64,000 nucleotides of DNA from Neckera pumila (GCA_963969595.1 OZ018410.1:26602913-26666912), one strand, 5' to 3'. Positions 1-11,878 are shown, counted from the first letter of the stretch. Made by a program: numbers and translations. The notes: a model not told the origin generated them from the sequence alone.

Positions 1-1380
1 AAGGAAGCCTTATTCATCCCTTGGCCCTATTGACAAGATTTTTTGAAGGATTCTTGGTTATTCACTTATCCCCTTCCGCAAGTGTATAACTTGTAAAATC
101 CAATTCAGATGCTTTAACTAGGAAGGATGTCAAGGACTAAAAGTATCCTTTTGATGGTCAAACAATCTTCTTAGTAGAGAACCTTTGGATGAGTTTCATC
201 TAATTTATTGTTTGCAAATTTATTATTATACCCACATAAGCTCAGGTCAAGTCATATTAGTTGTTGTTTTTTGTTTTGTACATGGTAGTTTGTTCAAAAA
301 ATAGTATAGTTTGCATGATAGTATATTTCAATGATTTGATTCTTTTCTTGAAATTTGATTTGGACATTAAAAAAAATTCTGGTTTTGAACAAAACTATTA
401 AACTGAAGCTTCTAAAGTGAGAAATATTCTATTTGAAAATTTTGAAAAACTCCTTAAATCAATAATTCTCTATACTGTAATTTATTTATTCTAAAATTCC
501 AGATTTTTTAAGAATATTTTGTATTGAAATGAATTTTCTTCTCTTTTCTTCTCTTTTATTGCAAAAAATTATTGTTACTTCAAAATTATCGCAAAAAAAT
601 CTAAAAATTTCATTCATAAATAGCAACAACATGGAAAAGTGAAAAAATTGCACTACATTGCAATTACCATGAACTGAATACAGTAATTTTAGTTTGCCAA
701 ACTACACTCCATGAGGATCCATAAAGATGCAAAATGTCTCTTAGAAGATTTCACCTAAGCCTATAGGATGGAAATAAAAACATTTCTTCATCCAATTTTT
801 TTGGAGGAAAGTTACTTGAGTACATTTTTAGAGAACAGTATTGCAAATTCCCTTAGTATGGTGTTATTGACTTTTCTAAGAAGAAGATATTGAATCTTAG
901 GATCACCTTTGTAGTGTATTTTGGTCATTTCTTCCTATTTACTCTTAATGTGAATTTTAGCCACAAAAGTGATTTTTTAAAATTTGAATCCAACTAATCA
1001 AAATGAAACTTATCAAGTACAATTTCTACTCCAATTGAAAAATTGAAAAATTTCAATATTTATACCAATATGAACTTTGGAAATATAACCATGGTTTGTT
1101 GATTATCTAATTTTATAATGAAACAGTAATTTTGGTTTATACCATGATTTTATATATTATAATATATATTTAGGGTGAAAATTTATCCTATTTCAAGTAT
1201 ATTCAATATTTGACATGAATTTCTTTTAAGAATTATCAATCATTTCAAATTTTCCCCCAAAGTTTGAAAATTCTATGACTTGTATTAGATACATGATTTT
1301 GTCTCTAAAAAATAATATAAAGATTTTCATTCATATTTAGTTGCAGAACGGCAACAAACAAAGTGGGCTTGAAATGAGTG
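1..1380. other. AT-rich DNA without recognised gene
   Basis: Strongly AT-rich sequence with many A and T homopolymers and no reading frame of coding character on either strand. No terminal inverted repeats or tandem repeats stood out. It probably consists of old, diverged intergenic or transposon-derived DNA. Confidence 0.5.
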
Positions 1381-1392
1381 GTCATAAGCCAT

Positions 1393-1834
1393 CATTAGAT
1401 GTTATTTGGGGACAGTAAAGGGCTGTTTTAGGCCCGTTCCCAAAACTTGCAATCCTTTGGGAGGGCCAAATCTCCTCTAATGCCTTCTTAGGGCTAAAGA
1501 CCTCCAATGGATCATCCTCAGGAGACATGTAGGATGCTAAACCCGTCCCATGAAGCATTAGAAGAGATTTGAGGCCTCTAAGAGCCTGTAAGTTATTTTG
1601 TGTTCCCACACTGTGGAACGCAAGAAAGCTGCTGGCCTGATATGGTTGAGAAAGTGCCACATCATTTTCGGAAAAAAAAAAAAAATTGCCTAAAATGATA
1701 TTTGGGAGAGAATTTCTTTTTTTTCTTTTTTTTGAAAATTTTTTTTTGACAACTTGTACCGGCTGTTTTCAGATTTGGCCAGATTAGGGTATGGGCCTGA
1801 AACGGCCCTCCAATGCCCTCAAATCTCTTCTAAT
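1393..1834. mobile_element. MITE-like element with CATTAGA...TCTAATG ends
   Basis: The block starts CATTAGATG and ends CTTCTAATG. Near its right end it carries GGGCCTGAAACGGCCCTCC, almost identical to a motif at 61612-61630 in another block with the same ends (61352-61654). A third fragment with the end motif CTCCTCTAATG lies near 54999-55015. Internal copies of the end motif at about 1478 and 1556 suggest that elements of the same family are nested or rearranged. No coding capacity is seen. The superfamily is not identified. Confidence 0.5.
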
Positions 1835-1839
1835 GTGAG

Positions 1840-2510
1840 CCTTACAAGGTGAATTTACCCCTAATGAAAATCGAAGGCTCCAAATTAAATAGGAGAAATA
1901 AAGAACATAGAATTAACATGGCACAAAATAAGGGGGCTTTTTTTTACAGGCTATCCTACATGGTCTACTTTGTAGAACAATTGTAGTGTCATGCAAGACA
2001 TGTAACGTCCATCCCTCTCTATGCATTTGGCCAATAGCATATATGAGAAAGGGAGCAAGTCTTTTTTTTTACTTTTTACTGCTAGATTGCACCAAAAAAA
2101 AATAATTTGGCTAAAAAATGATGAGAAACCGTGAAACTTTTTGCCAAAAAACTTAAAATTAAAAAAATCATCTTGGATGAAATTACCAGATTGTGGATGA
2201 AATTAGAATTATGAATATGTGATATATGCTAATTTGATATTTTCTATCCAATATGCGGATAAATGTTGAAATTTAGAACACCACTATAACAGTTTTCATC
2301 GCCACTTTGGCACTTCAAAAAATATGAAAAAAAATGAAAAAAAACTGGAAGGGCAGGGATCTGAATCTCAAAGCACGGTCCTACCGGGCCAAGATACCGG
2401 GCCAAGTCGGACCATCGAACCGTCCATCCCCCCAAGTCGGTGACCGCACAAAGCCAGGCGCACCATGCATGAAACGCACGAATGAGGAAAGAGGACATTC
2501 AGTCTAAAAA
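1840..2510. other. Non-coding DNA with a dispersed repeat shared with 16.2-16.35 kb
   Basis: The stretch at about 1870-1970 resembles 16225-16350: both contain 'ctccaaatta', 'catggcacaaa', a T-run after 'gct', and 'atcctaga' or 'atcctaca'. This indicates a dispersed repeat. The rest is AT-rich with a GC-richer segment at 2350-2500 that has no credible gene. Confidence 0.4.
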
Positions 2511-2673
2511 CACGGTCACTGCAGACACTGCTTTGTCAGATTCCCGGCACAGGACTCTACAGTGAAATTCACTGGCTAAAATTTTTAATAGAAAATAGAA
2601 AATCCTCGAAAAAATTAGATTTTTGCAACACCCAATGTAATTTGATAGCCAATTTGTTACTTCCGCCACATTA

Positions 2674-3066
2674 GGGGTAGTCACAGCGTGTTTGGAGCCG
2701 CAATGAACAATGAAAATTCATGCTGTGACGGCGTAGGGTTGACTTCCTTTGGCCGGAATATTCTTAGCTTGACATTGAATGTTCACCCTCAACATCCACC
2801 TTCGGAGGTGAAGGTTGAGGGTGAACAATCAATGTCAAGCTAAGAATATTCCTTTGCTTCCTCTTTATTGGCTCCGGGAGTCCCGCCAATTACCTCCATC
2901 CAATTGGCGAGTGACTCCATTACCATTATTCATTGTTCACACCATTTGACAAAGAGGGTGGTCACGGCATGTTCAAAAAACGTGGCTTCTCATTGGTTCC
3001 ATCAAACACTCTACATTGTTGAATCTGCATTGTTCACCGCGGCTCTGAACATGCTGTGACTACCCC
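2674..3066. mobile_element. TA-flanked MITE with about 40-bp inverted repeats and an internal hairpin
   Basis: The ends are inverted repeats starting GGGGTAGTCACAGC and continue to match for about 40 bp with few differences. The flanking dinucleotide TA is duplicated (2672-2673 and 3067-3068). The related hAT-like copy at 14327-14697 lacks this insert at the matching point, which acts as an empty site. A TA duplication is typical of Tc1/mariner-type elements. Inside, 2755-2852 can fold into a long hairpin. There is no coding capacity. Confidence 0.7.
2755..2852. repeat. 98-bp near-perfect palindrome
   Basis: The left arm starts GGAATATTCTTAGCTTGACA and the right arm is its near-exact reverse complement. 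The loop lies around 'ccttcgg'. It sits inside the TA-flanked MITE and would form a stable hairpin. Confidence 0.85.
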
Positions 3067-3262
3067 TATTGGAATTAGCATTATTTAGTGAGTTTTGGAT
3101 TATTGTACTCCCAATCATCTTTTACAACTTGCAAAATCCTTTCTTTTTTGATTTTTTTTTAATGTCACTCACTCTCAAGGTAGCCAATGTTGATGCCTGT
3201 TAATTTGTCTTGAAGGTAGCATATTGCACTAATTTCCATAAACTAGTTCTGGGATCACTCAC

Positions 3263-3604
3263 AGTGACTGCGGGCAACGGAAGGAATCTGATCATCTGAT
3301 CATCTCGCTCAGCTGGACATGGCCCTGATGAGCGATTCACAATCAGTGAGTACAGTGCAGGAATTTCCTGCCCTCACAGACATGTATTGCTCTTGTCCAT
3401 AACCTTGGCGCATGCACAAAACCCCTATTGTCTTATAGCTAGAGTACAAATCGTCTTATTCTCGGTGCGGCTGGGGGCGATGGGGGGAGGCCCTCCTGTG
3501 GGACTGCAGTCGTCACCTCTGTTAAGTTGCAGGTCGCATGGTGAGCTCGCTAAGCTTCTGCTCACGTGGGCGTTCGTGTTTTTTTGGTGATGCCGTAGCG
3601 CACG
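3263..3604 (+). promoter_or_regulatory. Upstream region of the epimerase gene
   Basis: About 340 bp between the hAT-like repeat and the first exon of the epimerase gene. It must hold the 5' untranslated region and core promoter if the gene is expressed, but no clear TATA box or other element could be assigned. GC content rises sharply from about 3450 into exon 1. Confidence 0.35.
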
Positions 3605-6600
3605 ATGAGTGGGTTCACAAGCAGCTTTCTTGAGGGCGGCAGTGGCGCCTTTTCGGCATGTCCGCCGCCGCTCACGAGCTTGCTCACGTTGCTGGATTAC
3701 TCGATCCTGGATGTGGTGGAAGGCGAGGCGCGGCTGCTGAACGTGCCGCTGAAAGCGCCCTTCACGATCGCGGTTTCGAGGCTGGAGCGCGTGGCGAACG
3801 TGGCGATCCGCGTGGTGTTGGTGGACGGCAGCGTGGGCTGGGGCGAGGCGCCCACGCTGCCGACCGTGACGGCGGAGGATCAGCCCACGGCGTTGCGAAT
3901 GGCCAGCCAAGCCTGCGCCATGTTGGTGGACGCGCCCGCCATGAGCTGCCGACACGCGCTCGAGAGCGTCGCGCTGCTCCTCCCGGGACATGACTTCGCG
4001 TCGGTAAGTTGCATTGGTCGTGGCGCCCGCCCCTCTTTTGGTGGGACGGACGTACGTTGCCCGTAAGCCCTGACGCACCAAGGATATATCGAAGTCATAG
4101 ACGGCTTAGAAACTCGCCAAATCGAGGGATCGTCTTGTGAAAAATCAAGGCTTCTGATGAGGCCATGGTTTGTATCACCGGAATCAGTGAAGGACATTGG
4201 ATGACTAGGTCAAAACATAACATGAAATTGGACAAGAGACAGTGAAGAGCACCGCATGACTAGGTCAAAACATAACATGAAATTGGAGAAATTAAAGAAA
4301 GTTCTCATATGCCCTACACGTAACAATAGGAGGCGCAATTTGGGCTTCTTGATGGAAGGTTCCGAATCGGATTTCATATTTTCTTTAGCAGTTTTTATTA
4401 GGGCACATGGAGACTTTCTTTTGTTCGATTGTGGGTGGACTAGCACTTACAATGTTCTTCACTGAGGATATCAAATTCTGAGTTGTTGATATTACACAAT
4501 ATGATCATTCGAATTGGTCATTCTAGTACGTTTAATCCTTCGTTGGTGCTTAGGGATTGCTTCGGTTCACCCTCGATCATTTGTCTATGAATTTTAGTGC
4601 AATTTTTTTCTATTATATAAGCATTGCAAGACTGTCTGAGAAGTGCTGTGAACATGAATGAAGCAGGTACGTGCCGGTGTGGAGATGGCGATTCTCGATG
4701 CGTTAGCGCACAGTGTGGGTATGCCTCTGTGGTGGCTCTTTGGCGGCCAAGGGAATACGATTGTGACGGATATCACGGTAAGTTTGTGGATGCTGATCAC
4801 AAGCATGTATATTTTGTAAGGAATGAAGCTTTTACATAGGAAAGAATCATGTGAATTTTGAAATTATACCTTACGGCTCGAATCAATGTTTGTTCTGATG
4901 TAAACGTAGATTCCAGTGTGCTCGTCGAAGGAGGCGGGGTCGCTGGCAGTGGAGTACAAAACTCGTGGGTTTCAAACGATTAAGACCAAAGTGGGTAATG
5001 GGAGCTTGAAAGATGACATTGACAGGCTGCGAGCGATCCGCCATGGCCATCCCTCCTGTTCACTTATCGTTGATGCAAACGGAGGTTACAAAGCCAACGA
5101 AGCTCTCGAGGTTCTCCAGCAACTCCACCGTATGTTTGATCCTCACTCTTATTTCAGCTGTATGATCAAGTTCTCACTTCCTAGAGTGTAAACGAGATCA
5201 GCTCTCCTTGATTTATTTAGTTGTTTCATATTGTTGTTTGGTTGCAGAATCAGATTTGACTCCAATTCTGTTTGAGCAACCTGTGGCACGTGACGACTGG
5301 GAAGGACTGCACCAAGTTGCAACCGAAGCTTTTGACCGATTCGGTGTCCTCGTTGCTGCCGATGAGAGCTGCCGGAGCATGGAGGACGTGACTCGCATTG
5401 TCAAAGACAAGTTGGCACATGTTGTCAACATCAAACTGTGCAAGATGGGGATTCTGGTCTCACTGGAAGTACTGTCTCGGAACTGCAGACCTTGATATTT
5501 TCTGAATTTCAGTTTCATACCCTCAATGGAACCCATTTCTGAACAGATGACAGTTGCATTAGGAGAGGCATACTATTGTCCATAACCTGGGGCTGCTTTT
5601 TGACCCTCGATTGAGTTGATTGAGCTGATCCAACCATTGGGTTATGTCCGGTAGTGTGAAAGTAGAGTCTCGCTATAGGAAAACCATCCCTCGCCAATCC
5701 GATGGTTTAGCATGTTACTTCTGATAAAGAGGCTCTACTTCACGTTACCTAGTCCATAATATGCATCTTCACTTGTTTTGTATAGATGGAGGTTTCCGAA
5801 TTGTTATGAACAAGCCCAATTATAAGTCATAACCTCTTCCTTTGTGTTCATATCGTCTACTTTCCTCAAGAACTGCGGTAGTTAGGAGACTTGCACTGCT
5901 ATTTAAGTAATATTCCCAGAATGAGAGGTAAAAAAAATTATTGTACTATTAGAGACACAAGGTATGTCTCATGAATTATTTGGAATAATGCTAGATAATT
6001 GGATTTGGGAGGAGAGTTACAGCCTATAGTACCTACCTCGGCACTCTGTGACTTGGTATCTAATACTTACTATAACTCTCCTCCAAAATTGAATTACTTA
6101 GTCCGTAGCAGTTGGCATAATCTAATTTAAAGGTATTATTGGATTGCACTGACTGTTGTAGATGGATGTCGAACAGGTGGTGGCCTTTGTGCAACAAGCG
6201 GGCCTGGGACTGATGATTGGAGGCATGGTGGAAACTCGCATTGCAATGGGATTTGCAGCTCACTTAGCTGCAGGGCTGAACTCCTTCAGGTAGATTTGGG
6301 TCAACTAACTGCCTCTCGCCCAAAGAATCAATCTTCAGTGCCCATCTGTTGGAAGTAGAACAATCAGCTCCTAACCTTAAGAAATTGGACGGCCAGTACC
6401 ATCATTTGCTCTTTAAAAATGGAGAGATCCTGCATTTATTAGTTTTCTGTTGTGTTTTTATGCACAGATTCATAGATTTGGATACTCCTCTACTCCTGGC
6501 AGAAGATCCCGTCCAGGGCGGATACAATGGTAATACTCAACCAGTGTTGCTTTCTAGGTTACGGAGTATATTGACTTTCGTAATACATTCTCATCTTGTT

Positions 6601-6688
6601 CGTTTCTTTGCTTGCAGAGGATGGACCGGTGTACAGGTTGGGCAACACCCCAGGCCATGGTGGAAGTCTTCTTTGGCCACAAGATTGA
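3605..6688 (+). CDS. Dipeptide epimerase (enolase superfamily, L-Ala-D/L-Glu epimerase-like), seven exons
   Basis: Seven exons join in phase: 3605-4003, 4667-4777, 4910-5129, 5248-5456, 6162-6289, 6468-6529 and 6618-6688. All introns are GT-AG and the product is 399 residues, the usual family length. Muconate-lactonizing/dipeptide-epimerase features appear in order: the KTK catalytic motif (Lys195-x-Lys197), metal ligands Asp225 (VDANGGY), Glu253 (FEQPV) and Asp282 (AADES), and catalytic Lys306 (NIKL). The C-terminal motif GGMVETR follows. Family members epimerise dipeptides such as L-Ala-D/L-Glu; in bacteria this serves peptidoglycan recycling. The substrate in a plant cell is not shown here. 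Exon 4 ends before GTCTCA because this joins CKMGIL to MDVEQVV as the family pattern requires. Exon 1 is much more GC-rich than the surroundings. The start ATG gives a short N-terminal extension with no clear transit peptide. No stops or frameshifts were seen, so the gene looks functional. Confidence 0.88.
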
Positions 6689-8556
6689 TACTTTTAATTC
6701 TTTTTCTTAGGTGCATCGTAGCTATCGATTATTTCAACTGTGCATTTCTTACGTCTACCCATAGGGAGAGGTATAGCAATGGTGGCAAGTTAGGCCCCAT
6801 CATTCTTAAGAATTCATTTCTTATGTATAGTAGAATTGTGACATGTGGATATTTAGGAGTAGTAGCATTCTACAATAGTCACATACGGATTTTGATATAA
6901 TAATCAAACAAAGGATTGTACTAGAGAAAGTTATGTACAAAAGTAACACATTTATTTGGGGAGCATTGTGTGTTATTGTAATAGGTGTTCAAGATTGGTT
7001 GCTTTCCAAGCTGCTTTGTATTTATAAAAACTCTTCCCAAGATTTATACATTGAGGTGCTACAGAGAACAAAGGCTCTGAGTTCTGGCTGTGTAGGGTCC
7101 AAAAAATGGGCTCCCAACTGATGCAATCATTGTTGCGTGTTGCCATAAACAAATAATGACAAATACTAAGGTAAACCTGTCTATGACAGGCAGAATGAGT
7201 GGTTTGGGCTGTTGCCATTAGGAAAAAGAATCAAATTTTTTTCCATACAAAGACAAATGTGAGACATGAAGGAAGTAGTTGAAATTTCATTTTTTGGACA
7301 AACTATGAATTAGTTATGAAATTTCCAAAGTTTTCTGCCCAATTGATCTAAAAGAGTCTGTAGACTATTCCAAATCAGCAAAAAGTGTTTCCATAATGGT
7401 CATCTTACCACCTAAAGCAGTCACCAAATTTTCTAACAAGGCTACAAGATTTCCTAACATGGCCATGACATGAAGGAATAAAAAAGTAACTTTCTATGAC
7501 AAGTTTACACTAGAAAGGTGTAAGTGTCCTATGACAATCACTAATAACTCCATGGCCATCTCCCGAGGCATTGATTTTGACCACTAATTAACCTAATCAA
7601 GTCATAATCTCATTTATTGACAAAAATTAGAAATGGGTTGATGTAAGATTGTAATGGGTGGTTTTGTAGATGTCTGCATTAGGTGGTCCGCCTGGCATAG
7701 GCAGGTTTACCTTATATGGGCAAGTTCTCAAGCATTGGAATTCTTGTATTCCTCACTAAGAACAACCATGGCGGCCTGCGCAAGGCCTTGACTTGACTCA
7801 GCCAGTGAGCATGGCCGGGCTTGAAAGAATGGTCCACGGCATGCACGCCAAGTGCAAAATGCAAAATGGTGCATGGCCACTTCAAAATGTAGCAAGGGCC
7901 ACGGGCAAATAGTATCTTTTGGTCTTGGCTTGCTAAGCCATTGAATAGTCTTTTTGACTCCACCTTTTGAAAAGTTTATCTTCAAACATGCCAAAGCTTT
8001 TCTTCAAAATATTAAAATAGTCACTATGAGTGGACTTTTGATCACTTGGCAAGTCTCCCCGTGGGGCTACAATTCTTTAAAATAAATGGACTCTTAAATA
8101 TAGGATGCCAAACTTCAAAAAATCCTTGGTTGGCGCCTCTGTTCACGAAGTTGCTATGGGATTGCCCTTAGAGCATTGCCACCGCAGGGCGCCAAATGAA
8201 GCTGACCCGGTGAACTGGCGTGCCAAACCAAGTACTTTCCCCCATTGCATGCACGCTGACTTGCCAGAAATACCTGGCCATTTCAAGTTTTGAAGGGGGA
8301 CGAGCAAATAGAGAAATCCTAGCGCGCCTTGCTATGGGATTTGACTTCACTTTTTACCCTGACTTTGAGGTACTGACGCCCCCAGCTAGCACTCAAATGT
8401 AATTAAAAGAATTTAACAGCCATGAAATTCTCTTCATTTGTATGAAAAACAAAAGAAAAAATTACTTTTGACTACAACAAAAATTCTTTTACTTGTATCT
8501 ATCAAAATTGAAATGTAAGTATTTTCAACTTTTGTTGAGTTCCAAGTGAGAAGAGT
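6689..8556. other. Intergenic DNA after the epimerase gene, with a diverged direct repeat
   Basis: The first few hundred bases presumably hold the 3' untranslated region. No gene was recognised. A GC-richer part contains two related segments in the same direction, about 7835-7910 and 8246-8312. Both run from 'catgcacgc' through 'tggcca' and 'ttcaa' to 'gcaaatag', suggesting an old duplicated element. Short reading frames here have no family resemblance. Confidence 0.4.
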
Positions 8557-9156
8557 AGCTCACTATATACACATGGGGTGGTAGGAGGTAGAACAAACAA
8601 TGGGAATAAGTAAATTAGATGTAGTAGGAGCTCCACCACTCATAGTTAATTCAAAATTATGAATTGTGTTAAAAATAGGATTTCAGACCTCATTTAGGTA
8701 TAGTTAATAAACCTTTTCCAAGAAACTTTGAACTAAAAAAAGTTGGAGAATCAAGTTAAATTCCATCTCCAAAAATCTATTTGAGATTTTGACTCTCCAA
8801 TCAAAAGTAATGGACAAATTTCAGAATGGGATTCGAATGGGGAGAGAATGTTTGAAAATGTCAAAAAAAACAACTTCCAACCCCACTCTGAAATTTGTCC
8901 ATAACTTTTGATTGGAGAGTCAAAATCTCAAGTAGATTTTTGGAGATGGAATTTAACTTGATTCTCCAACTTTTATTAGTTCAAAGTTTTTTGGATAAAG
9001 TTATTCAACTATGCCTAAATGAGGTCTAAAATCCTATTTTTAACACAAATCCTATTATTGAAAAAGCTAGGAGTGGTGGAGCTCCTACTACATCTAATTT
9101 ACTTATCCCACATTGTTTGTTCTACCTCCTACCACCCCATGTGTATATAGTGAGCT
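8557..9156. mobile_element. 600-bp foldback element (long palindromic MITE)
   Basis: The left end AGCTCACTATATACACATGG is matched by the reverse complement at the right end. Pairing continues through most of both arms: the blocks with 'ggtaggaggtagaacaaaca', 'ctccaccact', 'ttggagaatcaagttaaatt' and 'ctgaaatttgtccat' all recur inverted. The turn lies near 8865-8875. There is no coding capacity. Target-site duplication could not be fixed. Confidence 0.8.
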
Positions 9157-9283
9157 TTTCTATTAGTTCAAAAATACAAACTAAGTTAGAGATGCCTTTG
9201 AAACAATGTGATCTAGTTCTCAAGGACGGACATACACTAGAATTGATTGCTTATCATCCAAAAATTAGAGGAGAAGGGATATA

Positions 9284-9330
9284 TGGAGGGCTGCAGGAGA
9301 TGCTCTTAGAGCATCTCCTGCAGCCCTCCA
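9284..9330. repeat. 47-bp perfect palindrome, with a nearby repeated block
   Basis: TGGAGGGCTGCAGGAGATGC is followed by its exact inverse. The preceding 40 bases (about 9236-9275, 'actagaattgattgcttatc...') recur at about 9581-9620. The second copy then continues into three copies of 'ggaggggttcttg' and again into 'tgcaggagatgctctta'. This looks like a small inverted-repeat element and a rearranged second copy. Confidence 0.7.
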
Positions 9331-10042
9331 AATAACTAGGCTCCTTCAATCCAGATCCATCTAATGTAGAGGGGATGGCCACTTGTATCCCCAATAGTGC
9401 AACTCCCCAAAATATACTTCCAACCAATCACAAGTCATAGAACTTGCAAAAGCAATAAGTAAGCTATCATTTATTATGACTTGTTAATCCCAAGAGAGTA
9501 TATAGCGTATAGAGGGGTTTGTAACCCCTTCAAATATGGCCTTATTTGAAGGGGAAAGTGAAAATATACTGTGAAGTATACTAGAATTGATTGCTTATCA
9601 TCCAAAAAGTAGAGGGGAGGGGTTCTTGGGAGGGGTTCTTGGGAGGGGTTCTTGGGAGGGGTGCAGGAGATGCTCTTAGCTTGTGAGCACAAAATCTATA
9701 AAGCCTAGGAGCCTATATTATAAACACTTTCTACAACTATAAATGTCTGTATTATAGGTACTTATGTTATAGACTCTTTTCCATGTTATAGTGTACATAT
9801 ATTATAAACACCTTCAAATTGTTGTAAGTACATACCTACAACTAGATTCAAGGCTCGAAGGCTCACATCTATGCATCTACATGCTAACATTGTTGAATGG
9901 CAAGGCTATAGAAAATTTGAGATTTTTGGAAATTACAATAGTAGCTTTTCACCCATTCCATCCGAACTTGTGTCAAGAATTCGCCAAATCTTTTCTGAAA
10001 TAGTGAATTATGTAACACAACAATAGCATGGATACGGATCAC
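9331..10042. other. Non-coding DNA
   Basis: No gene recognised. It contains the second copy of the 40-bp block and the short G-rich tandem repeat 9617-9662. The remaining sequence is AT-rich and shows repeated 'tattataaacac' and 'tataggtac'-like words at 9715-9810. Confidence 0.4.
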
Positions 10043-10606
10043 TACACTAAAATTGATAAATAGTGTTGGCTGCACTAATTGTCAACAATAATACTAATTA
10101 TGATTTGCAAGGTTAGTGTTAGAACATTATTTACCCATTCTAACACTATTTTAGCTCTATAGTAAAATTTGGTCATTTGGGGTTCCAACTTCCCACTAGC
10201 AATCTATTATGGCCTGAAGTTTTGTTTGATGCCTCCGTCTACAAATTTTGTGTGCTGACAGTCAGTGCAGTGTAATGAGACTAATAACTTACAAATCTGC
10301 CTGTAAGTTACCCCAAAGTCCAAACATGGGACGGACTCTGACCCTTGTCTTGACTGAAATTGGAGCATGTAAAATGAAACCAAGTGTCGACTCAGGGATG
10401 CATCGTCGGGGCGGGCATAGGTGTGTCAAGTGACAGCAGTGCAAATCGGCTCTCTTCACATTTGTGGAATTTGGGAAGGACTAGAGTTTGACGGCGGGAG
10501 GTAAGTGCCCCAACATTATTTACACATAAGTTGAGAAAAAGTGTTGGGGTAAAAAACAGGGAACAACACTAATTATCACCCAACACTATTTACCAATTTT
10601 AATACA
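10043..10606. mobile_element. MITE-like element with 28-bp inverted repeats
   Basis: The left end CTACACTAAAATTGATAAAT and the reverse complement of the right end CTGTATTAAAATTGGTAAAT match for about 28 bp, continuing into AGTGTTGG in both. Internal sub-repeats with 'acattattta' and 'agtgttgg' occur at 10115-10160 and 10513-10555. No clear target duplication was found, so the superfamily is open; the neighbouring CACTACACTA could suggest a CACTA-type end. No coding capacity. Confidence 0.6.
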
Positions 10607-10837
10607 GAGTTACAAATTAACCCAAATCGGCTTCTTCCACCGGTCATCTTCAATGTTCCAGTGTTTCAGTTGATTGCCCAATGGGCGATACGGCGAAATC
10701 CAGACCTCCCTTTCACTGCTTTGTATGTTTGTACTCCGGCTCATGAGGCCCACGCCGGCAAACTGAAAGCCTGGAGCCCGTCCTGGATGCCGTCTCCAAA
10801 GGAGGAGCCCATGGGCATCCAAGACTTTCAGGTACTA

Positions 10838-11278
10838 AGGTAGACGAGCCCATTGTGGTCAGATGACCCATAGTGGACACCTAATGACCCCATGACAGTT
10901 TTTTTGGCCACAATCAATGTCTAATCTGACACCAATGGAGTGATTAGTGACCTCATTAGGAACACCTGCTTTTTTAGTGTAAATCATTGTAGGAAGTGAC
11001 TTTTTATGGCCTTCTACATTAGAAATTATTGTGACCACTTTAGGTGATTAAGAAGAGCATATTGGATACACTTTTTGTTGGTTATGGGGTAGTCTATTGA
11101 CTCTTTTGGACAGATCACTTCAGAAATTCAGAACTAATTCATACTTGGTCCAAAAAATGTAATTTCAAATGTCCTCACTCTCTCTCACACTTGTCTTTGT
11201 GTGGAAAAACATTTGAAAATTTTCAGCAACGACATGAGGGTAGACTCCTAATTTTGACCATAATGGGCTGGTTTACCT
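10838..11278. mobile_element. TA-flanked MITE, AGGTA family, copy 1
   Basis: The ends are AGGTAGACGAGCCCATTGTG and, inverted, AGGTAAACCAGCCCATTATG, matching over about 24 bp. TA is duplicated at 10836-10837 and 11279-11280. The terminal AGGTA(G/A) and TA target match the element at 13250-13541, although the interiors differ. No coding capacity; Tc1/mariner-type by target site only. Confidence 0.65.
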
Positions 11279-11280
11279 TA

Positions 11281-11796
11281 CAGTAGTGGTAGGCAAGTTA
11301 AGTTAAGTTAAGTAGGCGGGGCTTCATCATCAGGCGTCACTGAGTCCCACTGACTCCATCCGTCCAGAAAGCTCCTTTCCAGGGGGAGTCAGGTGACCAT
11401 CCCCATGGCAGTGAGAATGCAGAGTCCGTCTGTCCGTCCGTCCGGGGCCAACAGAGAAAGTCCAAAATGACCTTTCTGCTTAGCTTAAGTTCCCAGATCC
11501 CCAAGTCCTCACTCCAGCTCTAATGAGTGATGAGCCACATGGTCAGTCACATGGAATAAGATGGTGGCCATGTGACTTTGTTCCTCACATGGGATAGCCC
11601 GCCGTGCAATTACAGTAGTGTGGGCTTCACATTATTTGGGACAACGAAGGACCAACGTTTTTTTTTTCTGGAACAGGGATCTCTGCCTGCAGTGGACAAT
11701 TTCTTATAATTATGATGAATCCCTAAACACGCAAAAAACTGAAAGAATAATTGAATCACAATTGGCAGCAGATTTCAGTTGAGCACTGTATGAGTG
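11281..11796. other. Non-coding DNA between elements
   Basis: No gene recognised. A short (GTTAA)-type repeat lies at 11292-11312 and a (GTCC/GTCT) repeat at 11427-11445. Nothing else stands out. Confidence 0.4.
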
Positions 11797-11878
11797 GTTT
11801 AAGGGTTTAGGGTTTAAGGGTTTTAGGGTTTAAGGGTTTTAGGGTTTTAGGGTTTAGGGTTTTAGGGTTTAGGGTTTA
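11797..11878 (+). repeat. Interstitial telomere-like TTTAGGG array
   Basis: About 82 bp of degenerate TTTAGGG units, with TTTTAGGG and TTTAAGGG variants, run up to the TTAA boundary of the next element. TTTAGGG is the common plant telomere repeat. The tract is interstitial, so it could come from break repair or be part of a satellite rather than a chromosome end. Confidence 0.85.

Larger units (their letters stand above)
2516..3262 (-). mobile_element. hAT-like MITE copy (reverse orientation), interrupted by a TA-flanked MITE
   Basis: Read on the minus strand this region matches the 371-bp element at 14327-14697. The shared start is AGTGATCCCAGAAC (as gttctgggatcact at 3246-3259), followed by the two 'gcactaa' or 'gcataatgctacct'-type motifs, and it ends near 2520 in the segment containing 'cactggctaaaattt'. 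A second element (2674-3066) lies inside. The outer ends and target duplication of this copy are not clear. Confidence 0.55.

Noticed and set aside
1382..1660. 92-residue minus-strand reading frame
   Set aside because: It lies inside the CATTAGA-ended MITE-like element and has no family features.
3425..4081. 218-residue Arg-rich minus-strand reading frame
   Set aside because: It is antisense to the GC-rich first exon of the epimerase gene; such exons give open antisense frames by composition.
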